Assembly (NCBI GenBank): GCA_017647405.1
Contig: JAGCKR010000064.1
Span: 73,988 to 137,987 of the forward strand
DNA: 64,000 bases
Direction: 5' to 3'
From: Alphaproteobacteria bacterium
GTDB lineage: Bacteria; Pseudomonadota; Alphaproteobacteria; CAAHEQ01; UBA3637
Each line of letters opens with the position of its first letter. The stretch's first letter is position 1. The notes beneath the pieces were generated by a model that was given only the letters and a program-made list of their open reading frames with translations, ran no database searches and was not told the origin of the DNA. This document shows positions 36,059-45,177 of the stretch, in pieces. Both the position numbers and the translations under genes were made by a program.

Positions 36059-37284
36059 AAAGATCCTTTTCCCTTTTGTTTAAAGGCGATTAAAAATAAA
36101 AAGTTGATTGAAAGGGCGCTTGAATAACCGATGAGCATGGCTGTCCATGGGGTATATAAATCAGCTAAAAATCCCATCAAGAGTGTTCCAAGTGCATAAA
36201 AACCGCTGTTTAAAAGGGAGGTAAATGAAACAAGGGTGGCGCGTTCACTGTCAGAAACTTCTTTTTGAACAAAAGCACCAGTTGCGGGTGAATAAATGCC
36301 AAAGAAACCGGAGCCGAATGTTTTCAAAATCGGGCTAAACATATTGGCACATAAAACCGAAAAAATATTAACAATGTTGTCGAAAACGGCGGCAAAGAAA
36401 ATAGTTTTGTTCAGCCCAATTAAACTGGCAACTTTGGCGGATAAAAAGCTGGTAACGGAAGAAAGCATGTATCCAGCAAATCTTAAAACGCCTAAAAATT
36501 CCACAGGTATAATTGTTTTAAAAAAAGCAGAATTAATAGTAAAGGATGATTCATTTAAGCCGTAATGCAGAGAATCGGCAAGGGTAAAAGAAAATAGTCT
36601 TTTATTTTTCTTAAAGTAAATAAGTGCTTTGAAAAAATGTTTAAATGGATTGCTTGTTGATTCTTTATGAAAAGGCGCTTCTTTTAAGAAAAAGGAAAGA
36701 ATAAGGGCAATAGTCATTGGTAAAATGGTTACAATGATTACACCTCTTAATGAAAGAAAATAATAAAAAAGACCGGAAAGAACCGCGCCAATACCAAGCG
36801 AAAAGGAGGAAACGGATTTTAATTTTGAAATGGCTTTGTGATATTTGTTTTTAAGACGCATAGATGCCAAACTTTCATATAAAAGTGTATCGGCATTAAC
36901 AGATGAAAATCGGTAAAAACCAGCAAATAGGGCTCCTAAAATTAAAAATTCATAACAAGGGGCAATGGCATAAATTATAAAGGAGGCGAGTCGGAAAAAA
37001 GAGCAAAGAACGGCTATTTTTTTTCGCCCGATTTTATCGGAAAGAAGGCCAAGCGGAACGCCAAGACATGTGCTTGTCATATGTGCAACAAAAACAACAC
37101 TCATTGCTTTTGCATAAGAATCCGAAAGTGAAATAAAAAACAAAAGTTCAATCGGTAAGGCAAGATTCATGCGAATAAAAAAAGAGAATAAATATAAAAG
37201 AGAAACATTTTTTCTCATTTTATTTTTACTTTTTAAACCGGATATAAAATTTTTGTTTATAAATCTTTTAATTTGATTATACAT
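36055..37284 (-). CDS. MFS transporter
   Basis: A 409-residue inner membrane protein with about 12 hydrophobic segments and the MFS loop motif in GVPLGLLSDKIGRKKIAVL between segments 2 and 3. Substrate is unknown. Its start overlaps the VanX-like gene by 8 bp, suggesting an operon with the dipeptidase and an acetyltransferase. Transport of a dipeptide or muropeptide product is a guess from that context. An alternative start lies at 37218. Confidence 0.85.
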   Translation of the reverse strand: MYNQIKRFINKNFISGLKSKNKMRKNVSLLYLFSFFIRMNLALPIELLFFISLSDSYAKAMSVVFVAHMTSTCLGVPLGLLSDKIGRKKIAVLCSFFRLASFIIYAIAPCYEFLILGALFAGFYRFSSVNADTLLYESLASMRLKNKYHKAISKLKSVSSFSLGIGAVLSGLFYYFLSLRGVIIVTILPMTIALILSFFLKEAPFHKESTSNPFKHFFKALIYFKKNKRLFSFTLADSLHYGLNESSFTINSAFFKTIIPVEFLGVLRFAGYMLSSVTSFLSAKVASLIGLNKTIFFAAVFDNIVNIFSVLCANMFSPILKTFGSGFFGIYSPATGAFVQKEVSDSERATLVSFTSLLNSGFYALGTLLMGFLADLYTPWTAMLIGYSSALSINFLFLIAFKQKGKGSF

Positions 37285-37906
37285 CTAAATTCCCGAAAAT
37301 TGCAATTTTCGAACCGGTGAGTTTTGCCCAAAGCCGATCCCCGAATGAATAATGCCACCATTCAGAAGGATAATTGATAAATCCTGCTTTTTCAAGCGCT
37401 TCTTTCAAAAGAAGGCGATTTTTTTTTGCTTCTGGCGGAACCATGTAATCAAAATCAGATTTTTCGGAAAATTCGCGTACCATTGAACCCATGAAATAAT
37501 CTTTTCCCAGTTTATTGCATAATGAAACATCAATGGCAGCCCCTGATTGGTGTCCACTTCCTTGTTTATATGGATTAGCACAATAAGTATCGCATAACTC
37601 AATAAATTCTTTTGAATTTTCATCCATGTTTGGGTGCAAAACTTTTTGTTGGGCGACAACTGTTTCCCATAATTTTTTTTGTGCCTCTAAAGGACGATAG
37701 GCTTCATATATTTTAAAAAAATAGCCATCGGGCAGAAATGTTTTGGCAGTTAAAAGCATTTGATAGACATAAGTTCTGATGCGTTTTTCTGAGGTAAAAG
37801 AGTTATCAAAAAAAAGGCCATCTTTTTCATTAATGAGTGAAAGAGAAACCTCTTTTTCAATTTCAGTTATAAACAACGGTTCAGGTAAATTTTTATCGCT
37901 AAACAT
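37277..37906 (-). CDS. D-Ala-D-Ala dipeptidase, VanX/DdpX type
   Basis: A 209-residue zinc peptidase of family M15D. YRPLEAQKKLW, GSGHQSGAAIDVSL (zinc His and Asp) and PSEWWHYSFGDRLWA (Glu and second His) are the diagnostic motifs. There is no signal peptide, so it acts in the cytoplasm, where DdpX-type enzymes recycle D-Ala-D-Ala; a vancomycin resistance role would need vanH/vanA, which are not here. It overlaps the genes on both sides by 8 bp. Confidence 0.92.
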   Translation of the reverse strand: MFSDKNLPEPLFITEIEKEVSLSLINEKDGLFFDNSFTSEKRIRTYVYQMLLTAKTFLPDGYFFKIYEAYRPLEAQKKLWETVVAQQKVLHPNMDENSKEFIELCDTYCANPYKQGSGHQSGAAIDVSLCNKLGKDYFMGSMVREFSEKSDFDYMVPPEAKKNRLLLKEALEKAGFINYPSEWWHYSFGDRLWAKLTGSKIAIFGNLDV

Positions 37907-38561
37907 GAAGGCCTCTTTCTTGTTTGAGAATAGGGATATGAATGGTTTTTTTTGAAATGCAAACAGGTTTTTTGCGGGATAAAAAATCTTCTTTTGACAG
38001 GGTTAATAAAAGTCTTGGTTCCCCCTGATAATCGCTTTGTTTTTTTAATCCGATAATTTTGGCATTAAATCGTTGCATCATCTGTAAAGAATAAATATTT
38101 TCCGGATGAATGGTTATATCCATTCGATTATGATATCTGAAATATCTTATTAAAACGTTTTCAAGTGCTTTGCTCATCAATCCCATGCGTCCATGTTCCG
38201 GATTGATAAAATATCCCAGATCTCCCCAAATAATTTTGCCGTTTTTATCTTTTTGGGGTAATATATCCAAAGTGATGTTGCCGATTAATTTGTTATTGGG
38301 TAGGCAAAGCGCCAGTCGATAAGTGCTACGCGGGATGGTGTTTTTTTCTCTTTCGGCTTGATTTAAAAAACTTTGTGTTTTATTTAAAAGATTTTCCTGA
38401 TAATTTTGATCATTTAGTGCAACGTTGAAGGCATAAAATGGTTGATATTTTGAATCAAAATACGCTTGTTTATTGATATTATGAGCAATGGTAACAAGCT
38501 CTTTCAAATCCGATTGAGAAAATTCTCTGAGTAAAAATTCTTTTTCTTTGATTAAAAACAT
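37899..38561 (-). CDS. GNAT acetyltransferase (RimJ/RimL-like)
   Basis: A 220-residue protein with LLREFSQSDLKEL at the N-terminus, YRLALCLPNNKLIGNITLDI and NPEHGRMGLMSKALENVLIRYF (acetyl-CoA loop region, degenerate) and ENIYSLQMMQRFNAKIIG, matching the RimJ/RimL-like branch. The substrate is unknown. It is the first gene of a minus-strand trio with the dipeptidase and the MFS transporter. Confidence 0.8.
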   Translation of the reverse strand: MFLIKEKEFLLREFSQSDLKELVTIAHNINKQAYFDSKYQPFYAFNVALNDQNYQENLLNKTQSFLNQAEREKNTIPRSTYRLALCLPNNKLIGNITLDILPQKDKNGKIIWGDLGYFINPEHGRMGLMSKALENVLIRYFRYHNRMDITIHPENIYSLQMMQRFNAKIIGLKKQSDYQGEPRLLLTLSKEDFLSRKKPVCISKKTIHIPILKQERGLHV

Positions 38562-38618
38562 GGAACCCTGATTTTTTTAAGTGTAAAAAAGTTAAAGTAA
38601 CAAATCTTTTAATTCTTG

Positions 38619-39623
38619 TCAATTTAATACCTGATGAATCACTTTTTTCATCAGTGTTGAAAATGGATATTTTGAAAAATCATCGGGGGAAACAAAAGCT
38701 CCATTTAAAGGGACGGTTTTAACTGTGGTTTCAATAAGGTGAAGAGTTAAATGAAAATGAGTAAACGTGTGTGAAACTCTTTTTTTTGTTTCTTTCCAAT
38801 CACTTTCAAACAGAAATGTTTTTTCCTTTTGCCAAGGAAATTCATAAAGACCATGAAGTAACCCTTTTTCTTCTCTTTTTTGAATGAAAAAACGTCCTTT
38901 TTCATCTTTAATAATATGCACATATCCTTCAAATATTTTTTTTTCAGGTTTTTGAATTAGAGGAATTTTATCTTGAATCCCCTTTTGTTTGGCCACGCAA
39001 AATTCTTGCCAAGGACAAAGTAAACATTTTGCATTTGAAGGTGAACAAACAGTTGCTCCTAAATCCATGATAGCAGATGCATAATCAGCTGGTTTTTCAT
39101 CATCCGTTAACTGTTCAGCAAGTTCGAAAATTTTGTTTTTATCAACAGCCGTTTCAATACCATACAGACGAGAAAGAACACGAATAACATTGCCATCCAT
39201 TACAGTTTCTTTTTGGTTAAAGGCAAAAGCTAAAATGCTAGAAGCACTGTATGGACCAATTCCGGGTAATTTTAAAAGTTCTTTTCGGTCTTTTGGAAAT
39301 TGCCCTTGATATTTTTCTTGAAGAACTTTTGCGCATTCATGAATTTTTCTGGCTCTGGTGTAATATCCAAGACCCTGCCAATAAAGAAGCACTTCTTCAA
39401 TATTCGCATCTGCCAACGTTTTTAAATTTGGAAAACGTGTTATCCATTTTAAAAAATATCCCTCAACGGTTTTAACTGTTGTTTGTTGTAGCATAATTTC
39501 ACTGATCCAAACTTGATAAGGATCAAAATGGGCGCCACCGATGGTGCGCCAAGGCAAACTTCTGGCATTTTGATAATACCAGTCGATCAATTTTTTTGAA
39601 ATCTCTTTTTTATTCTTCATCAA
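38619..39623 (-). CDS. mutY: MutY, A/G-specific adenine glycosylase
   Basis: A 334-residue base-excision glycosylase removing A mispaired with 8-oxoguanine. WYYQNARSLPWR, ISEIMLQQTTVKTV, the helix-hairpin-helix LPGIGPYSASSILAFAF with following VMDGNVIRV, and the Fe-S cluster Cys set C-x6-C-x2-C-x5-C (near residues 190-206) are all present; a NUDIX-like C-terminal domain follows. It overlaps the Clp-like gene by 14 bp. Confidence 0.95.
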   Translation of the reverse strand: MMKNKKEISKKLIDWYYQNARSLPWRTIGGAHFDPYQVWISEIMLQQTTVKTVEGYFLKWITRFPNLKTLADANIEEVLLYWQGLGYYTRARKIHECAKVLQEKYQGQFPKDRKELLKLPGIGPYSASSILAFAFNQKETVMDGNVIRVLSRLYGIETAVDKNKIFELAEQLTDDEKPADYASAIMDLGATVCSPSNAKCLLCPWQEFCVAKQKGIQDKIPLIQKPEKKIFEGYVHIIKDEKGRFFIQKREEKGLLHGLYEFPWQKEKTFLFESDWKETKKRVSHTFTHFHLTLHLIETTVKTVPLNGAFVSPDDFSKYPFSTLMKKVIHQVLN

Positions 39624-41949
39624 CGTTGAGTTTATCTTCTTTTTTAAGTCCCGTCAATGAAAGAATGTCTTGTTGGATATCTTTTAAAAGTTTATCTTTT
39701 GTTTCTTCATCCAAAGTGTCGCTTGAAGGGTTGAAAAGAGGATCCGCTGAGAGCGATTTCTCATCTTCATCTTCTGTTTCTTCTTTTATTTTGTTATCAG
39801 AACTATTTAAAACATAATCATCTGATTCTTCACTTTCTTCGTCAAGAGGGTTTTCCTCATTGTTTTCTTCTTCCTCTTCTTCAAGAGAATCAATCAGTGA
39901 TTTTTCTTTTCCCCATAAATCAGAAACAGGTTCCTCAATTAGTTGACTTTCTTCTTCACTTTGATTTTTATCTGAATTGTTTGAGAGCTCACTTTCTTGA
40001 GAGGCTTTGTCTGCTTCTTCTATTGATGGCGAAGGAGTGGGTAAAGTTTCTTCAGAAGAAAAGTAATCTTCTTCTTCCATGATATCTGGTTGAGCATTTT
40101 GAAGTTCATGTTCATCCGATTCTTGCAGTTCAGCCGGTGCTTCAGAAATGGTTTTTGTCTCGACGACAGTTTGGGTTTCTGTTTCTTGTGTTTCAACTTC
40201 TGGTTCCGCTTTCTTTTTGGAATAAATTTGAAGTTTTCTGCCTGATTTATCTACATTGAGGAACACATCTTGTCCGGCACAGATTTTTCCTTGCATAATT
40301 AAAAAAGAAAGAGGGTTTTCAACCTGATTTTGAATGAGTCGTTTTAATGCACGCACACCGAATTTTGAAGTGAAAACTTCATCAACAAACCAATCTTTTG
40401 CCGCATTGGCAACGACAACATTGTATCCAACTGCTTTGGCTCTTTTTAAAAGTTTGTTCAGGTGAATATCCACAATAACACGCAAATGTTCTTCGTTTAA
40501 TTGGTGGAATGAAACGATATCATCTAAACGGTTTAAGAATTCAGGTCTAAAATATTCACTTAATTTCTCAACACGTTGATAGCTTGGTAAATTAGCACCG
40601 ACGTTTGAAGTTAAAATCACAATGGTGTTTCTAAAATCAACGGTAACACCTTTACTATCAGTTAATCGTCCTTCATCAAGAAGTTGAAGCATTAAGTTTA
40701 AAATATCCAAATGGGCTTTTTCAATTTCGTCAAATAAAACAACCTGAAATGGGCGTAGCCGTACTGATTCCGTAAGCAATCCACCAGCCTCAAATCCGGG
40801 AGTTCCCGGAGGTGGGCCAATCAGTCTGGCAACGCTTGTTCTTTCCATATATTCACTCATGTCAAGACGAAGAAGAGCTGTTTCGTCGTTAAACATAAAG
40901 TCCGCCAATGATTTTGCCAGTTCTGTTTTACCCACACCGGTTGTACCGATAAAAAGGAAAGATCCGATTGGTCTATTGGGATCTTGTAAACCGGAACGGG
41001 CTCTGCGAAGTGCATTTGCAACCACAACAACAGCACTGTCTTGTCCTACAACACGTTGTTTTAAATATTCTTCAGCATTAGCTAGGCGTTGTTTGTCTTC
41101 GGCATCAACTTTTTCAACAGGGATCCCCGTCCATGAAGAAATAATGCGGTTACAAAAATCACCGGTAAGTGTATTACTGTTTTCATCTAACTCTCCTTTA
41201 GCAATATCAATCATTAAAAGAGAGGCTGCATCATCCAATAAATCCAATGCTTTGGAAGGAAAAGCGCGTTGTTTAACGTAACGATGGGCTAATTGACAGG
41301 CTAAAACAACAGTTTCATTTGGAATATGAACATTATAATGTTCTTCATATTTCGTTTTAAGTTCGGTAACAATTTCAATGCTTTCATTTAAACTAGGTTC
41401 TTCCAGAAGCAATCTTTGAACGGCATTCATTACCTGATTGTCTTTTTCCATATAACTGACAAAAGCAGTTGTTTCTGCTTCAATCAAACAGTTAATGGAT
41501 CCATCTGTTAAACAAAGTTTTAAAAATTTAGCTGGTTCCTTATTTTCAGGAGCTGTGTCCATATGAACCAAAAGGGAAATATCTTTGATATATAAAATTT
41601 TGCTTCCTTGTGAATCTTTGACATATTGCATCACTTTTTTAATCAGCTCAGCATATTCTGATTCACTGGATGTATCTAACATTACCTTTGCAATGTTAAT
41701 GCCGATAACCTCTTTTGCTTGCAAAAAATCAGGAGCATCCTCAGAAGCCATAAAGGCAATAAGGCCTTCCAAAAGAGCTGTTTTACCAATACCGTTTGTT
41801 CCAACAACAACGGGATTATTTTTTTGATTTTTAAGCAAAATATGAATGAGTCGTTCCAGTTCTTTTTCTCTGCCGACCAGATAGCCGATTTTTCCTTCTT
41901 CAACCAGTTTGGTATAGTTGATCAGATACTCTTCAATTTCAAATGACAT
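39610..41949 (-). CDS. Clp-type AAA+ ATPase without pore-loop Tyr, acidic tail
   Basis: A 779-residue two-module AAA+ protein of the ClpA/ClpB class lacking the N-terminal Clp-N domain and M-domain. D1 has a Walker A (residues 50-57, GTNGIGKT) but Walker B reads ILYIKDI (118-124) and the Arg-finger RR is replaced by NA. D2 is catalytically intact: GTTGVGKT (335-342), VVLFDEIEKAH, RPEFLNRLDD. The pore loop, GYVG in relatives, is GTPG near residue 383, and the D1 pore loop lacks Tyr too. No ClpP-binding IGF/IGL loop is seen. About 200 C-terminal residues (580-779) are strongly acidic. A periplasmic-protein gene is 8 bp upstream. Confidence 0.82.
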   Translation of the reverse strand: MSFEIEEYLINYTKLVEEGKIGYLVGREKELERLIHILLKNQKNNPVVVGTNGIGKTALLEGLIAFMASEDAPDFLQAKEVIGINIAKVMLDTSSESEYAELIKKVMQYVKDSQGSKILYIKDISLLVHMDTAPENKEPAKFLKLCLTDGSINCLIEAETTAFVSYMEKDNQVMNAVQRLLLEEPSLNESIEIVTELKTKYEEHYNVHIPNETVVLACQLAHRYVKQRAFPSKALDLLDDAASLLMIDIAKGELDENSNTLTGDFCNRIISSWTGIPVEKVDAEDKQRLANAEEYLKQRVVGQDSAVVVVANALRRARSGLQDPNRPIGSFLFIGTTGVGKTELAKSLADFMFNDETALLRLDMSEYMERTSVARLIGPPPGTPGFEAGGLLTESVRLRPFQVVLFDEIEKAHLDILNLMLQLLDEGRLTDSKGVTVDFRNTIVILTSNVGANLPSYQRVEKLSEYFRPEFLNRLDDIVSFHQLNEEHLRVIVDIHLNKLLKRAKAVGYNVVVANAAKDWFVDEVFTSKFGVRALKRLIQNQVENPLSFLIMQGKICAGQDVFLNVDKSGRKLQIYSKKKAEPEVETQETETQTVVETKTISEAPAELQESDEHELQNAQPDIMEEEDYFSSEETLPTPSPSIEEADKASQESELSNNSDKNQSEEESQLIEEPVSDLWGKEKSLIDSLEEEEEENNEENPLDEESEESDDYVLNSSDNKIKEETEDEDEKSLSADPLFNPSSDTLDEETKDKLLKDIQQDILSLTGLKKEDKLNVDEE

Positions 41950-41957
41950 AGTGCCTC

Positions 41958-43061
41958 TTATTCACCAAAGTTATCTTCTTCGGAAACAAAGTTGAATGTT
42001 TTGATATTTTTCATTTCAGCCAAAGAATCTTCCCATTTAAAATAATCTTCGTTTTGAAGATCGTTGCTTTCTAAAATAATATAAGCATCATAAGCAGACC
42101 CTTTCATTTGGGCGTGTAAGTAAGATGTTTGTTCATTTCCCCAGATAAGTTTTTCACTATCATCCGGAAGACCATAGACGCTAAACACTAAATTCCAAAA
42201 TTCATTTTTTCTATTTGTTTTGATTTTCATGTTTTTCGCACTGGTATTCAAAGAAGAATCCCCTTTGTTTTTATAGAAAATACGATAAGAAATATTTTCT
42301 GTTGCCAGAGAAGTGAAATCAATAATCATGGTTTCTCTTGTATCCGGTCGTTCAAAAGTCATTCTTTTGATATATCTGGTTTCTTCTTCCTTTGATCTAT
42401 CAAAAATGCAGTTTTTAATATCCGAAACAATGTAAAGCTTTCTTGTTAAACGACAATCTTTTTCATATATAATGGAAAGGGCTGGTGGCAAAGTTTCATC
42501 AATTTTGCTTAAAGTATATCCTTGATCCAACAGAGCGTCTTCAACTTCATCAGGGCGCATGCCAAATCCGATACTGGCTACCAAAAAGCCATCAGCATCG
42601 TGACGTCCGCCTAAAGGTGATTGGTATTTTGATGAAGCATTTTTAAGCCGTCGTTCAGCAATTAATCTTGATAAATTATCATCTCGTGATTCGGTCATAG
42701 TTAAAGGCGTATCGCGTTTTAAAATATCATGTTCTGAAATTTTTGCTTCATCAAATTTTTTATTTTCAATTGGTTTTTTGATAGAGGGGTCTAAATCAAC
42801 ATGAACATCTGGAAATGGCGCAAGTCTTAAAGATTGTAATGGTGTAGAATGCCGACCTAAATTTGGTTTGTTAGGGGTGGCTTTTGCACGTGTTTGTGTT
42901 GAAGCGGTTGTTTCGCTAAGACCAAAAAGAGAAGGGGATTCTTGTTCTTTTGTTTCTTCTTTTTTAAAAGAAGGCATTTCATCAAATAACGGAACAACCT
43001 CTGAGGCAAATGCCGTTGAACTTAAAAAGAGAATGCTTAAACAAAAAAACATATTTTTCAT
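41958..43061 (-). CDS. Exported protein of unknown function
   Basis: A 367-residue protein with a signal peptide (1-19, cut near STAFA). I recognise no domain. Residues 20-150 are polar, Lys/Thr/Pro-rich and probably disordered; 150-360 look folded, starting at FLVASIGFGMRPDEVEDALL, a segment like a small repeat or SmpA/BamE-type helix-turn, and containing two Cys (in EKDCRLTRKL and IKNCIFDR) that could pair. The start at 43061 has a GGGGG site. It is 8 bp upstream of the Clp-like gene, so the two are probably one transcript with mutY. Confidence 0.75.
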   Translation of the reverse strand: MKNMFFCLSILFLSSTAFASEVVPLFDEMPSFKKEETKEQESPSLFGLSETTASTQTRAKATPNKPNLGRHSTPLQSLRLAPFPDVHVDLDPSIKKPIENKKFDEAKISEHDILKRDTPLTMTESRDDNLSRLIAERRLKNASSKYQSPLGGRHDADGFLVASIGFGMRPDEVEDALLDQGYTLSKIDETLPPALSIIYEKDCRLTRKLYIVSDIKNCIFDRSKEEETRYIKRMTFERPDTRETMIIDFTSLATENISYRIFYKNKGDSSLNTSAKNMKIKTNRKNEFWNLVFSVYGLPDDSEKLIWGNEQTSYLHAQMKGSAYDAYIILESNDLQNEDYFKWEDSLAEMKNIKTFNFVSEEDNFGE

Positions 43062-43150
43062 ATTTGACCCCCTAGATTTAACTTGACCTTTTTTCATTAT
43101 ACATATATTCTTTAAAGTAACAAGTAAATATTTTTAAATCAAGGAAAAAC

Positions 43151-43738
43151 ATGATGAATTTAAATTCTGTTGCTGTTTTTTGCGGGGGGAGCTCCGGAAG
43201 AAAAGCCATCTATATGCAAGAAGCCCATCGTTTGGGCGAAATTTTGGCCCGCCATGAAATTAAATTAATTTATGGCGCGGGGACAACCGGTTTAATGGGT
43301 GCTGTGGCCGATGGATCATTTTCAGAAAACGGATATGTTATCGGTGCAACAATCAGAGAGCTTTATGATATTGAAAAACCGGCTGAAATTGCTAAAAAAG
43401 CTGCTGAATTTGAAGTTTGGGACCAAATGGCAAAACGTAAAGTTTCCATGGTTAACCAAGCTGATGCTATTGCTATTTTGCCGGGTGGATTTGGCACAAT
43501 GGATGAACTTTTTGAGGTGTTGACTTTGCGCCAGCTCGGGATTATTACTTCTCCGATTATCGTTGTGAACATTGATGGATTTTATAATACGTTGCAACAA
43601 TTTTTATTTGAAATGGTTGGTGAAGGTTTTGTGAAACCGCATCAGATTAAATTGCTCACTTTTGTCAGATCTGTTGATGAAGTTTTGCCTGAAATTGAGC
43701 ATCAGCTTTTAATGGCGGATCAGCAAAAAAAATCTTAA
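43151..43738 (+). CDS. LOG family protein (TIGR00730)
   Basis: A 195-residue Rossmann-fold protein. VFCGGSSGRK, IYGAGTTGLMG and PGGFGTMDELFEVLTLRQLG (the PGGxGTxxE active-site motif) mark the lysine-decarboxylase-like LOG family. Related enzymes release adenine from nucleoside monophosphates, cytokinin-activating in plants; the bacterial substrate is often AMP. It starts the plus-strand group with mlaA and mlaC (14 bp gap). Confidence 0.9.
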   Translation: MMNLNSVAVFCGGSSGRKAIYMQEAHRLGEILARHEIKLIYGAGTTGLMGAVADGSFSENGYVIGATIRELYDIEKPAEIAKKAAEFEVWDQMAKRKVSMVNQADAIAILPGGFGTMDELFEVLTLRQLGIITSPIIVVNIDGFYNTLQQFLFEMVGEGFVKPHQIKLLTFVRSVDEVLPEIEHQLLMADQQKKS

Positions 43739-43752
43739 AGGAGAAGTGATTG

Positions 43753-44523
43753 ATGAAGAAAAACGGTTTAATTTTTTTAACTTGCGCATCGCTTTTCGTG
43801 ATGGGATGTGCGATTAAGCCAACTGATCCGATTGCATTGCAGGCATATGAAGAAGCAAATGATCCCTTAGAACCATTTAACAGAGCGATGTTTGAAACAA
43901 ATATGTTATTAGATACAGCTATTTTAAAACCGGTTGCCAAAGGATATCGGGCGATTACGCCGGTATTTGTTCGTCAAGGAGTTTCAAACTTTTTTGATAA
44001 CTTGAAACAACCAGGTTATTTTGTGAATTCCTTATTGCAAGGGGAAGGTCAAACGGCGTTTGATATTTCACGACGTTTTTTGGCAAACACATTGTTAGGT
44101 CTTGGTGGATTGTTTGATGTTGCTTCGGATATGAATATTCCGGTTCATACAAATGATTTTGGGGAAACATTAGCTGTTTGGGGATGGGAGAAAAGTGAAC
44201 CATATATTGTTTGGCCACTTTTGGGACCATCGAATCCAAGAGATACAATTGGCGCGGGCTTTAATATGGCGCTTTCAACTGCTGAACTCAGTGTGATTGA
44301 TGAACCGATGGTGCGATATGGTATTTGGGCATTGGACACCGTTCAAACACGTGAAAAAAGCATTGAATTTATTGAAAGTTTAGAAAAAGGAACAACCGAT
44401 TTGTATGCAACGGTACGTAGTATGTACCGTCAAAATCGGGAAAAGAAAATTAATAAGGCAACAGGCACGCTTGAAAATCAAGGGGTCTCTGCCTATGATT
44501 TTGATTTTGATGATGAAGAGTAG
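43753..44523 (+). CDS. mlaA: MlaA (VacJ) outer membrane lipoprotein
   Basis: A 256-residue lipoprotein that removes misplaced phospholipids from the outer leaflet of the outer membrane and hands them to MlaC. The signal peptide ends in the lipobox FVMGC (Cys at about residue 17). NDPLEPFNRAMFE, VRQGVSNFFDNLKQPG, FLANTLLGLGGLFDVA and DFGETLAVWG are family hallmarks. mlaC follows 9 bp downstream; the MlaFED transporter genes are not in the window. Confidence 0.94.
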   Translation: MKKNGLIFLTCASLFVMGCAIKPTDPIALQAYEEANDPLEPFNRAMFETNMLLDTAILKPVAKGYRAITPVFVRQGVSNFFDNLKQPGYFVNSLLQGEGQTAFDISRRFLANTLLGLGGLFDVASDMNIPVHTNDFGETLAVWGWEKSEPYIVWPLLGPSNPRDTIGAGFNMALSTAELSVIDEPMVRYGIWALDTVQTREKSIEFIESLEKGTTDLYATVRSMYRQNREKKINKATGTLENQGVSAYDFDFDDEE

Positions 44524-44532
44524 GGGTAACAC

Positions 44533-45129
44533 ATGAAAAAATTAACAGCCGTTTTTTTATCCGCATTTTTAATGACAATGCCTGTAAAAGCTGAGCAGGC
44601 AGGAATTGATTTTACCAAAAAGCTGGCAGATGATATTATTGTAAATGTTTTAAGTGCAAATATTTCGGATGAGGAAAAATTAAAAGTTTTTCATGATCGG
44701 TTTAAAGAAGATTTGGATATTCAAACCATTGGTAAACGCGTGACAGGCACATACTGGAAAAAAGCAACACCCAAAGAACAAGAAGAATTTTTAGCTGCCT
44801 TTTTGGATTTTACAACAAAGTCTTGGGCGGATAAATTTAATCTTTATACCGGTCAAAAAATAAATTTTACTGGTATTCAGGCAGCTAAATCCGGTCAGTT
44901 TTTTGTTTCAAGTGCTGTCGAAGGAAATCCGCCAGCTGAAGTTTTGTGGCGCATTAAAAAATCCGGGGATTCGTATAAGATTACGGATATTGTGATTGAA
45001 GGGGTAAGTATGGTCACAAGCTATCGTAATGAATATGTTGCCTTTTTATATAAAAATGGAGGGAAATTATCCTCGTTAACAGAAGAATTGAAAAGAAAAT
45101 CTGCTTCCTTTTCTTTTACAAAAAAATAG
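44533..45129 (+). CDS. mlaC: MlaC-like phospholipid-binding protein (Ttg2D)
   Basis: A 198-residue periplasmic protein with signal peptide (1-20, PVKA). FHDRFKEDLDIQTIGKRVTGTYWKKAT, FLAAFLDFTTKSWADKF and IVIEGVSMVTSYRNEYVAFL match the MlaC/Ttg2D family, the soluble carrier for phospholipid between MlaA and the inner-membrane MlaFEDB transporter. Order mlaA-mlaC is common in Alphaproteobacteria. A strong terminator follows. Confidence 0.93.
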   Translation: MKKLTAVFLSAFLMTMPVKAEQAGIDFTKKLADDIIVNVLSANISDEEKLKVFHDRFKEDLDIQTIGKRVTGTYWKKATPKEQEEFLAAFLDFTTKSWADKFNLYTGQKINFTGIQAAKSGQFFVSSAVEGNPPAEVLWRIKKSGDSYKITDIVIEGVSMVTSYRNEYVAFLYKNGGKLSSLTEELKRKSASFSFTKK

Positions 45130-45146
45130 GTAAAAACAAAAAAGAA

Positions 45147-45177
45147 AAAGGCCGAAGAAGCTCTTCGGCCTTTTTTT
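45147..45177. terminator. Bidirectional terminator after mlaC
   Basis: AAAGGCCGAAGA pairs with TCTTCGGCCTTT around a three-base loop, with A-run and T-run flanks. The stop codon of the convergent DUF805 gene touches its right edge. Confidence 0.92.

Noticed and set aside
37277..37906. Vancomycin resistance operon
   Set aside because: A lone VanX-type dipeptidase without vanH, vanA or a two-component regulator fits D-Ala-D-Ala recycling better.
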